NCBI GenBank assembly: GCA_002366595.1
Contig: DFBK01000104.1
Location: forward strand, 1 to 7,912
Source of the DNA: Anaerolineales bacterium UBA3082
GTDB taxonomy: Bacteria > Chloroflexota > Anaerolineae > UBA7937
Reading direction: 5' to 3'
DNA length: 7,912 nucleotides
Below, piece by piece: positions 1 to 4,354 of the stretch. The notes below the pieces were generated by a model. That model made no database searches. It was not told the origin of the DNA and worked only from the letters and a program-made list of their open reading frames with translations. Position numbers and translations under genes: made by a program. Position 1 is the first letter of the stretch. The number at the start of each line of letters is the position of its first letter.

Positions 1-1491
1 GTACTGCCCGTTGTAAGGGGAACTGGCACCTGGAGCCAGGCTGATGGGGCCCAGCACCGGACCGGCATGATCATCGGTCACCGTCACGTCCACCAGATCA
101 ACGTCGCCGTTGTTGGTGACAGTGCCGGAGAAGGTGATGGGATCACCAGGGGTAGCCGCGTCCACACAGACCTTGGTCACTAGGATCGACGGAGCGGTGA
201 GCACCTCGCAGGTGTCGTCGGCAATTGCCGAGATGATCGTGGTGCCCACGGTCCCCGCTGCTGTCACCACATTGGTGCTTGGCGTCTCGCTGGGGATGTA
301 GGAGCTGCTGTACGGTGCGCTGGCACCTGGAGTCAGGCTGATGGGTCCCAACACCAGGCCGGCATGGTCGTCGGTCACGGTCACGTTCGGGATCGTTACA
401 GCACCGGTGTTGGTGACGGTGCCGGAGAAGGTGATGGGCTCACCGGGATGGGCGGCGTCCACACACTCCTTGTCCACGGCGATGCTGCACAACGAGAAGT
501 CGCCTATGGCGAAGTCGTGCAGCCGTGCGTCCGTCGATTGGGAGGCGCGGGTATTGGCCAGGAAGGTGCCGCCGCAACCGATGTCCAGGCCTGCCGCCCT
601 GACGTTGACGCCCCCTTCGAACAAGGCCGCGTCCCCGTAGTCTTCCGTGCCCTGCTTGTTCCAGTAGGGCCAGGGCGGGGTTACTGTACCATTCTTGAGA
701 AAACTGTTCACCGTAGCACAAGCGACGTCATTCTCAGTGACGTCACAGTCTGCCCCTACTGCAACGAGCTGCAGGGGGCCATCGCCCGTCCCGGGGGCCG
801 GCGGAGTCGTGCTGTCCTCGACCCCATTGTTGTCCCCCACCCAACTGAAGACCTTGACGGTGCTGACGCCGCCACCGATGGTGAACTCGCTGAGGACAAG
901 AACATCCCCGATGTCATGGGTGCCCTCGAACGTGCCCTTGGTCGGGTCGCCGGCGCTGGGGACGAGGCCGTGGGTGCCCTTAAAGAACCAAAAACCTACA
1001 TCGGCGTCTCCGGTCCCGGAGCTGAAGCGGTCCAGGAAGAAGTACATGATGGAGTCCCCAGTCCTGTGACACCGCGGATCGCCGGATAGTACACCTGGGG
1101 CACATGCCTCCGATCCAGTGTAGGTGTACAGAGCAGCGCCGGCAGTGATGATGTCGTTCTTGTCCGGCACCGGGGAGGTGTCCCACTTCCAGTTGGGGAT
1201 GTCCAGGTCGTCCTTCGAGCCGCCACCGAGGTAGTTGATCTCCTTGGGATCGTCTATGCCATCGGTGCCGTCGTCGAAGACGAATACGCTTGCTTTGGCG
1301 TCATCGTCGTTGTTCGGGTCGCCTACGCCATCGTCAAGCAATTCCCAGTCGTCCGCTGGCGCGCTGTCAACCGCGACGTTGCCGTCCAGCTCGAAGAGGC
1401 CTATCTCGTCCACCGCGAGGACCACGCCCACTAGCACGGCGAGCAATAGGCCGAGCATAGCAGTGATGGCTATGATTCTGTTGCGATGCAT
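1..1491 (-). CDS. Secreted DUF11-like repeat surface protein, partial (C-terminus beyond left edge)
   Basis: I translated this frame by hand: 497 codons are open from the ATG at 1489-1491 to base 1, with no stop, so the C-terminus is missing. Residues 1-26 form a signal peptide: basic start MHRNR, a hydrophobic core, and a likely cleavage after VVLA. Residues 27-335 are an acidic domain with DDWELL, DKNDIITAGAALYTY and a segment around residues 149-170 containing YFFLDRFSSGTGDADVGFWF. I recognise this layout from N-termini of exported DUF11-type proteins in Chloroflexota and Actinobacteria. From about residue 338, tandem units with a 99-residue (297-nt) period begin, each with CVDAA.PG.PITFSGTVTN and VTVTDDHAG.VLGPISL, typical of Ig-like/DUF11 beta-sandwich repeats. 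The role is probably cell-surface or extracellular; any substrate or partner is unknown. An alternative in-frame ATG at 1558-1560 would add 23 residues. I chose 1491 because it gives a standard signal peptide and has the better Shine-Dalgarno sequence. Confidence 0.85.
   Translation of the reverse strand, partial: MHRNRIIAITAMLGLLLAVLVGVVLAVDEIGLFELDGNVAVDSAPADDWELLDDGVGDPNNDDDAKASVFVFDDGTDGIDDPKEINYLGGGSKDDLDIPNWKWDTSPVPDKNDIITAGAALYTYTGSEACAPGVLSGDPRCHRTGDSIMYFFLDRFSSGTGDADVGFWFFKGTHGLVPSAGDPTKGTFEGTHDIGDVLVLSEFTIGGGVSTVKVFSWVGDNNGVEDSTTPPAPGTGDGPLQLVAVGADCDVTENDVACATVNSFLKNGTVTPPWPYWNKQGTEDYGDAALFEGGVNVRAAGLDIGCGGTFLANTRASQSTDARLHDFAIGDFSLCSIAVDKECVDAAHPGEPITFSGTVTNTGAVTIPNVTVTDDHAGLVLGPISLTPGASAPYSSSYIPSETPSTNVVTAAGTVGTTIISAIADDTCEVLTAPSILVTKVCVDAATPGDPITFSGTVTNNGDVDLVDVTVTDDHAGPVLGPISLAPGASSPYNGQY
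23..387 (-). repeat. 297-nt tandem repeat within the surface-protein gene
   Basis: The stretches near 23-90 and 320-387 are nearly the same at nucleotide level, for example ctggcacctggag followed by a variable base and caggctgatggg in both. They encode successive 99-residue repeats. The second unit continues off the left edge, so the total copy number is unknown. The close DNA match suggests recent duplication or gene conversion between units. Confidence 0.75.
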
Positions 1492-1641
1492 CTTTTTCGC
1501 CTCCTTTCTTTTTAGATTTTGTGCTGCATTCCGCAAAGCAGTTACCGCTTCGCTGAACATCTAAGTTCTCTCCTTTCTATTGGGTTTCTTGACCGTCACA
1601 GCGAATCGTAGTTCCTTTCTCTCTATGATCACCCCCTTTCT
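1492..1641 (-). promoter_or_regulatory. Purine-rich leader with two in-frame Shine-Dalgarno/start pairs for the surface protein
   Basis: On the minus strand the box AGAAAGG occurs four times (plus coordinates 1635-1641, 1614-1620, 1572-1578, 1503-1509). The nearest to the gene is AAAGGAGG at 1500-1507, 8 nt before the ATG at 1491. The next is AAAGGAGA at 1569-1576, also 8 nt before an in-frame ATG at 1560. The 1560 start would give a 23-residue extension beginning MFSEAVTALRNAAQ. A weak minus-strand promoter could be TTGTCA (1660-1665), a 17-bp gap and TAGAAA (1637-1642), but its -10 is poor. No better promoter for this gene is visible. Confidence 0.5.
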
Positions 1642-1658
1642 AAATCATCGGCCCGTTC

Positions 1659-1687
1659 TTGACAAACTTGACCTCTCAGGGTATAAT
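1659..1687 (+). promoter_or_regulatory. Consensus sigma-70-type promoter reading rightward
   Basis: The sequence has a perfect -35 TTGACA at 1659-1664 and a perfect -10 TATAAT at 1682-1687, separated by 17 bp. The predicted start is near 1694-1696. It points away from the surface-protein gene into a region with no convincing plus-strand protein gene, so its product is probably an untranslated RNA. A direct repeat cttgac-aaa-cttgac overlaps the -35 and could be an operator half-site pair. Confidence 0.7.
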
Positions 1688-1689
1688 AA

Positions 1690-1758
1690 GCGTGCATGGT
1701 CTCGGTTGGCCGCCACCGGCCGAGACTATTTTTCTATTTGTAACTTACCTAATAACCG
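1690..1758 (+). repeat. Structured repeat element, copy 1 (hairpin plus conserved tail)
   Basis: This copy lies just after the consensus promoter. Its core is a 12-bp stem (1698-1709 with 1716-1727) with a six-base loop CCGCCA, then a U-rich run and the conserved tail ctatttgtaac.tacctaa. Copy 2 lies 173 nt downstream at 1863-1930. Copy 1 differs from copy 2 in the stem at three places (1706, 1707, 1727). Each is a C-to-T change facing G, so the pairs become U-G in plus-strand RNA and are kept. Confidence 0.65.
1698..1740 (+). terminator. Possible promoter-proximal intrinsic terminator/attenuator
   Basis: The 12-bp GC-rich hairpin of copy 1 is followed at once by tatttttctatttg, a fair U-tract. 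It starts only about 10 bp after the -10 box. If it terminates, the RNA would be roughly 40 nt; if it leaks, it acts as an attenuator for the downstream structured RNA. Copy 2's hairpin is more stable but is followed by a shorter U-tract. Confidence 0.45.
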
Positions 1759-1783
1759 GCCAGACCTCCTTGTAAAAGAGGTT

Positions 1784-1822
1784 GGGGCTCGCCCGGTTGC
1801 GGGGTTGCACCCAGCGAGCCCC
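1784..1822. other. 9-bp perfect inverted repeat with overlapping alternative pairing
   Basis: GGGGCTCGC (1784-1792) pairs perfectly with GCGAGCCCC (1814-1822). In addition AACCGG (1754-1759) can pair with CCGGTT (1793-1798), which lies in the loop of the first stem, and ACCTC (1764-1768) with GAGGT (1778-1782). The first two stems interlock, so they form either a pseudoknot or a two-state switch. Confidence 0.55.
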
Positions 1823-1833
1823 TGTGCCATAAT
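1805..1833 (+). promoter_or_regulatory. Possible second rightward promoter before repeat copy 2
   Basis: TTGCAC (1805-1810), a 17-bp gap and CATAAT (1828-1833) resemble a weaker sigma-70 promoter ahead of repeat copy 2. The -35 overlaps the 1784-1822 inverted repeat. The match is partial and could be chance. Confidence 0.3.
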
Positions 1834-1862
1834 GAGGATGCACAAAGGGTGCTGCGCGCCCC

Positions 1863-1930
1863 GAGTGCTTGGTCTCGGCCGGCCGCCACCGGCCGAGACC
1901 ACTTTCTATTTGTAACCTACCTAAAAACCG
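1863..1930 (+). repeat. Structured repeat element, copy 2
   Basis: This is the second copy of the element at 1690-1758. The stem is a perfect 12 bp (1871-1882 with 1889-1900) around the same loop, CCGCCA, followed by actttctatttgtaacc and tacctaaaaaccg. The loop and tail are more conserved than the sequence beyond 1930, which diverges at once. Confidence 0.65.
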
Positions 1931-1947
1931 ACTACCGCGTCTCTGCT

Positions 1948-1992
1948 GGGCTGGATTTGTCCCACAGGGATCCTGTAAGGAAAATCCAGCCC
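1948..1992. other. Long nested hairpin, 11-bp perfect outer stem
   Basis: GGGCTGGATTT (1948-1958) pairs with AAATCCAGCCC (1982-1992). Inside it ACAGG (1964-1968) pairs with CCTGT (1972-1976). The segment GGGATCCTGTAAGGA (1967-1981) recurs on the opposite strand at 4325-4339. No protein frame explains it. Confidence 0.5.
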
Positions 1993-2009
1993 CAGGGTTG
2001 AACCCACTT

Positions 2010-2037
2010 AAAAACCGGCCCTACCTCCGGCCGGTTT
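2010..2037 (-). terminator. Probable intrinsic terminator, minus strand
   Basis: AAACCGGCC (2012-2020) and GGCCGGTTT (2029-2037) form a 9-bp perfect stem with an 8-nt loop. Read on the minus strand the stem runs into TTTTT (2014-2010), which favours leftward termination. It may also stop rightward transcripts, though the plus-strand T-run is only three bases. It would back up the stronger terminator at 2140-2189. Confidence 0.5.
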
Positions 2038-2139
2038 CACTACTGGCTCCCTGGGGGCCAAGCCCTTCGGATTCCTCAGGACTGAGTGACCACTCTATAG
2101 CCTCCAGTTCTTCGCCGCCGGGATCGTATTTGTCTTGAT

Positions 2140-2189
2140 AGAAGAAAAACGCTAATCATCCGCTGCTCTAGCGAAGACGATCAGCGTTT
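2140..2189 (-). terminator. Strong intrinsic terminator, minus strand
   Basis: On the minus strand a 14-bp arm (2189-2176) pairs with 2160-2147, with a nested CGCT/AGCG stem inside and a TTTTTCTTC tail. Two positions (2154/2182 and 2158/2178) are U-G pairs in minus-strand RNA but A-C mismatches in plus-strand RNA, which supports the minus orientation. It lies about 280 nt beyond the response regulator and about 140 nt beyond the putative promoter at 2285-2290. Confidence 0.7.
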
Positions 2190-2212
2190 CTACACTTCTT
2201 GGCCCCTCCTTT
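2184..2212 (-). repeat. 29-nt shared motif, copy B
   Basis: Read on the minus strand: AAAGGAGG, two bases, CC, one base, AGA, one base, GTGTAGAA, one base, CGC. It matches copy A (4102-4130) at 24 of 29 positions, and all five differences are A/G transitions. It has a Shine-Dalgarno-like octamer, then 9 nt, then GTG directly followed by TAG. Confidence 0.6.
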
Positions 2213-2284
2213 CAAGTGCCTCAGGAACCCCAAGGCCGCCACTTCATAGCAACACCACCCTACCCTAGTAACTCCCACACTACC

Positions 2285-2290
2285 ACTATA
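2285..2290 (-). promoter_or_regulatory. Possible extended -10 promoter, minus strand
   Basis: Minus-strand TATAGT is preceded by TGC, giving the extended -10 form TGCTATAGT. The -35 region is poor (best match TGTGCA, 16 bp upstream). Transcription would start near 2278 and run into the 2140-2189 terminator. Confidence 0.4.
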
Positions 2291-2381
2291 GCATATTTTT
2301 CGTCTTTGCACATCCCCATCCCTGACCATTTCTGACTAGTTAATCCGCTCAATTTGACCAGTCATCACCTTCCTCGTTGAC

Positions 2382-2408
2382 GAAAAAGACTTTCCGCGGG
2401 GAAAGTCT
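2382..2408 (-). terminator. Intrinsic terminator of the methyltransferase-regulator operon
   Basis: A perfect 9-bp stem, AGACTTTCC with GGAAAGTCT (arms at 2387-2395 and 2400-2408), has a four-base loop. On the minus strand the stem runs into a T-tract and TTTTCGTC. It begins about 60 nt after the response-regulator stop codon, the usual place for an operon terminator. Confidence 0.8.
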
Positions 2409-2466
2409 GCTCTTCGGCCCAGCCCATAGGCGAAAGGTGAAGACCTACAATTCCAAAATCACTCTC

Positions 2467-3084
2467 TTATCCCGTTCCCTTCTCCGTCATCCTCCAGAAC
2501 TGTGCTGCTACATGCCTGTTTGAGAGCCGCATCTTGCTCAGGATGTTGCTCACATGCGTGGCCACGGTGTGGGGACTGATCACCAGCCTGCGAGCGATCT
2601 CCTCGTTGGTCATGCCCTCGGCCACCAAGGCGAGTACCTCGACCTCGCGTGGCGTCAGGGCTTCCTTCAGGTGGGCTTTCCATATAACCTCATCAGGGAA
2701 TAGAACCCTACCGTTAAGAATCTGAACGATGGTCTCATGCCATTGATCACCCGTCAATCTCTTCGATACATACGCTGAAGCCCCCGCCAGAAACCCCTGC
2801 ATTTGAGCAAGATCAGTCTGATAATGGTGGTGCGCGGTCATCAAAAGTACCCTCACAGTCGGATTCCGCACACGCATCTCCCGACAGGCAGCGATCCCGC
2901 TACCCCCGATCAGGCCCACAGCCATAATCACCAGATCTGGTTCAGTCTGGAGCATCTGCTCGAGAGCCCCATCAGGCGTTTCTGTTTCTCCCACCACGGC
3001 AAAGCCACGTTCCTCGAGGCAGGCTCTCAGGCCCCGCCGGAAGATGGGTTGATCATCCACAATCAATATCTTGGCTTGCATCAT
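2467..3084 (-). CDS. NarL/LuxR-type response regulator lacking the phospho-acceptor Asp
   Basis: This is a 205-residue DNA-binding transcription regulator of the NarL/FixJ family. Residues 1-120 form a CheY-like receiver domain and about 143-200 a LuxR-type helix-turn-helix (LTPREVEVLALVAEGMTNEE, then IARRLVISPHTVATHVSNIL). The acidic pair D10/D11, the switch threonine (T83 in VLLMT) and the conserved lysine (K108 in YVSK) are present. The expected aspartate in the LVIMAVGL segment is Ala55 (codon GCT at 2920-2922), so standard phosphorylation looks impossible. No histidine kinase is nearby. I chose the ATG at 3082-3084, 4 bp after the methyltransferase stop; ATG 3079-3081 is equally possible. 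A longer GTG form from 3111 lacks a Shine-Dalgarno sequence and would overlap the upstream gene. Targets are unknown; the leader of its own operon is a natural candidate. Confidence 0.88.
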   Translation of the reverse strand: MMQAKILIVDDQPIFRRGLRACLEERGFAVVGETETPDGALEQMLQTEPDLVIMAVGLIGGSGIAACREMRVRNPTVRVLLMTAHHHYQTDLAQMQGFLAGASAYVSKRLTGDQWHETIVQILNGRVLFPDEVIWKAHLKEALTPREVEVLALVAEGMTNEEIARRLVISPHTVATHVSNILSKMRLSNRHVAAQFWRMTEKGTG

Positions 3085-3088
3085 TCCG

Positions 3089-3856
3089 CTACTTGTATCC
3101 CAGGCAGGCACAGTTGCAGCGGTCTGAGATGCCTGTCACCGGCCTATCCTCGGGCCAAACAGTTGCGGGGACGATGCCGTGCTCCGTCACCCGCCACTTA
3201 CCCAGGAGAGCCAGGAATTCATCCTTTGAACGGGGAAAGATCTCTCCGCGCCCTTTCAGCACTCGGAAGAGATCAGGGTGTTGGTAGATCTGCTCATTGA
3301 CGAAAGAGAGGATGATGTGGCTGCCTTCTTCCGCCCACTCATATAGTGCCTTGAGGGCATGGGCCAGATCCTCATCTATCAGAAGGTGGGGGAGAAGGCT
3401 GAATCCAATGCCTACCCGTCGCTCTTCACCCAGCATCTCCCTCACGGCTGTTGAAGTCAGGAGTTCTTCGGGACGACCCGCGTCACATTGTTCATACCGA
3501 ACGTTGTGGGGGTTGGTAATGGCCAGGATCTCGCGACCGTAGGCCACGGTGGTGGGGCTGATGTCGCTGTAGACGACTCTTGCTGAGGGGTCGAGGGCCA
3601 GGACAGCCTCATGGATGTTCCCGCAGGTGGGCAGACCCGATCCAAAGTCGATGAATCTGTTGAGGCCTTTCTCCTTGACCAGGAAGGTCACCGCCCGCTT
3701 CAGAAACTCCCTGTGCATGCGCTGGGATTCCGGCATGTCAGGCAGAGCAGCCTCCACCTGATGGGCCACTTGCCGATCGATGAGGAAGTTGTGGTGGCCT
3801 CCCAGCCAGTAGTCTACTACCCGTCCTCCATCCGGTTTGCTTAAGTCTATTTTCAT
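3089..3856 (-). CDS. PF04672-type S-adenosyl methyltransferase
   Basis: This 255-residue protein belongs, by its motifs, to the PF04672 (formerly DUF574) SAM methyltransferase family, common in Actinobacteria and Chloroflexota. Visible signatures are DLSKPDGGRVVDYWLGG near the start, the SAM-binding motif FIDFGSGLPT (residues 68-77), the acidic ribose-binding position D98 in VVYSDIS, and D125 in the next motif. The family's substrates are mostly unknown, so I give none. The start is secure: AGGAGG at 3865-3870 sits 8 nt before the ATG. It is the first gene of a two-gene operon with the regulator 4 bp downstream, driven from the promoter at 4251-4279. The fold looks complete and no motif is missing. 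Confidence 0.88.
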   Translation of the reverse strand: MKIDLSKPDGGRVVDYWLGGHHNFLIDRQVAHQVEAALPDMPESQRMHREFLKRAVTFLVKEKGLNRFIDFGSGLPTCGNIHEAVLALDPSARVVYSDISPTTVAYGREILAITNPHNVRYEQCDAGRPEELLTSTAVREMLGEERRVGIGFSLLPHLLIDEDLAHALKALYEWAEEGSHIILSFVNEQIYQHPDLFRVLKGRGEIFPRSKDEFLALLGKWRVTEHGIVPATVWPEDRPVTGISDRCNCACLGYK

Positions 3857-3929
3857 CTTGACATCCTCCTATGAAGCAAACGGTTCCTGCCCTCTCTGAC
3901 GTAGAATGGCAATACTTACTATCGCCGTC

Positions 3930-4015
3930 TCTGCCTTCGGTAAACGAGCCACCATGGCGACATTTATCGCTATAGGGCTGTGGCTTTGCGGTTCTCGCTC
4001 CCAGGACCGTACTCG
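3930..4015 (-). promoter_or_regulatory. Possible cyclic-di-GMP-I (GEMM)-like riboswitch, incomplete match
   Basis: On the minus strand CGCAAAGCCACAGCCCTA (around 3973-3990) is followed, after a small hairpin (GCGA/TCGC), by ATGGTGGC and then TTTACCGAAG. From memory this follows the 3' half of the GEMM consensus (CGCAAAGCCAC...CCUAA...AUGGUAGCCGGGUUACCGAA), with GCCAC pairing to GTGGC. The 5' half is not convincing: the usual GGCAAACC and the GAAA tetraloop stem are absent, and TTTGCG upstream could pair with CGCAAA instead. It may be a diverged aptamer or a coincidence. Confidence 0.3.
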
Positions 4016-4064
4016 TCTTCGCAAAACAAACGCGCCAATCGTCTGCTCCTTTAGCAAGAGCAAT

Positions 4065-4107
4065 CAGCAAGGACAGGCGCTTGCTAAACCAGCAAGGACA
4101 GGCGCTT
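4065..4107 (-). repeat. Tandem 18-bp direct repeat in the leader
   Basis: The 18-mer cagcaaggacaggcgctt occurs at 4065-4082 and 4090-4107, a 25-bp period. The first copy lies inside a wider inverted repeat, tttagcaag (4050-4058) with cttgctaaa (4080-4088). It could be a duplicated protein-binding site or alternative RNA pairing partners. Confidence 0.7.
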
Positions 4108-4130
4108 CTACACCTCTCGGTTCCTCCTTT
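4102..4130 (-). repeat. 29-nt shared motif, copy A
   Basis: This is the same motif as 2184-2212, in the same orientation, 1918 bp away. AAAGGAGG (4123-4130) is followed by a 9-nt spacer and GTG (4111-4113) directly joined to TAG (4108-4110), so a ribosome could initiate and stop at once. It overlaps the second copy of the 18-bp repeat. Confidence 0.6.
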
Positions 4131-4250
4131 GTACTACTCTGTACGAAGGAAGAGTATATGTACTCCTGGCCCAAACATGCCAGGACAAGTCGATGCGAGT
4201 TTTGTGTAAGTTAGTGTTGGGCGGCACTCCTTTACCAATGACGTATATCA

Positions 4251-4279
4251 AGTATATCACACCACAGTCTGCTTGTCAA
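4251..4279 (-). promoter_or_regulatory. Near-consensus promoter of the methyltransferase-regulator operon
   Basis: On the minus strand TTGACA (4274-4279) and TATACT (4251-4256) are separated by exactly 17 bp. The predicted start is near 4244. The position, between recN and the methyltransferase, shows that the pair is transcribed separately from the housekeeping operon. Confidence 0.75.
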
Positions 4280-4295
4280 TGATTCGAATTGAGAG

Positions 4296-4354
4296 ATCCC
4301 GTCACGTTTAGTCGGGATTTTGTGTCCTTACAGGATCCCGTCCCACCGGGATCC
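4296..4354. repeat. GGGATCC-rich inverted repeats between recN and the next promoter
   Basis: ATCCCG/CGGGAT (4296-4301 and 4313-4318) is followed by GGATCCCG/CGGGATCC (4333-4340 and 4347-4354), a perfect 8-bp hairpin. The motif gatcccgtc appears in both left arms. They lie upstream of the 4251-4279 promoter, so they belong to the recN 3' region or act as DNA sites. Neither has a good minus-strand T-tract. Confidence 0.4.

Larger units (their letters stand above)
1690..2040 (+). ncRNA. Candidate multi-hairpin structured RNA region
   Basis: This stretch holds no believable protein gene but carries five successive long inverted repeats: 1698-1727, 1784-1822, 1871-1900, 1948-1992 and 2012-2037. 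Similar linkers (taac.tacctaa.aaccg and cacttaaaaaccgg) separate several of them. A consensus promoter lies just upstream. The stem differences between the two repeat copies fit a plus-strand RNA. The 3' limit is uncertain, and the last hairpin has its T-tract on the minus strand. I do not recognise a known RNA family. Confidence 0.4.
2140..2278 (-). ncRNA. Candidate small RNA of about 140 nt
   Basis: An extended -10 promoter at 2285-2290 and the terminator at 2140-2189 bracket this stretch. The response-regulator operon already ends at the 2382-2408 terminator, so this would be an independent transcript. It contains an 8-residue reading frame (MKWRPWGS) and the 29-nt motif AAAGGAGG..GTGTAGAA.CGC that is shared with the methyltransferase leader. 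No homologue is recognised. Confidence 0.4.
3857..4244 (-). promoter_or_regulatory. Long structured 5' leader of the methyltransferase operon
   Basis: Nearly 390 nt separate the predicted transcription start (about 4244) from the start codon. On the minus strand, in order, it holds a 6-bp hairpin (4165-4184), a second hairpin TACTCT/AGAGTA (4135-4156) flanked by GTAC, the 29-nt SD-GTG-TAG motif (4102-4130), an 18-bp direct repeat, a 9-bp inverted repeat (4050-4088), a GEMM-like core, and a GGCGATA/TATTGCC hairpin (3908-3926). Two tiny frames with possible ribosome sites (22 and 28 codons, the latter ending in the TAG just before the gene's GGAGG) might be leader peptides. Such length and structure suggest post-transcriptional control. 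Confidence 0.6.

Noticed and set aside
364..1089. Long plus-strand open frame of 241 codons
   Set aside because: It lies opposite the surface-protein gene, whose minus frame has a signal peptide, repeats and a Shine-Dalgarno site. The plus frame has no recognisable domain.
1690..1930. The repeat pair as a CRISPR array or insertion-sequence ends
   Set aside because: There are only two copies, the spacing of 173 nt is far too long for CRISPR, and there is no transposase or target-site duplication.
1580..2138. Two plus-strand open frames (1580-1915 and 1869-2138)
   Set aside because: They run through hairpins and repeat copies, have no convincing ribosome site, and their proteins are dominated by translated repeat sequence.
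3109..3111. GTG at 3109-3111 as the response-regulator start
   Set aside because: It has no Shine-Dalgarno site, overlaps the methyltransferase end, and adds nine residues before the usual receiver start.
3738..4070. Minus-strand open frames upstream of and overlapping the methyltransferase start (3738-4070 and 3869-4063)
   Set aside because: The first overlaps the methyltransferase N-terminus out of frame. The second needs a TTG start straight after a TGA and shows no domain. I kept only a note that short leader peptides are possible.
4296..4321. ATCCCG/CGGGAT hairpin followed by TTTT as a plus-strand terminator
   Set aside because: No plus-strand gene or promoter feeds it, the stem is only 6 bp and the T-run is short.
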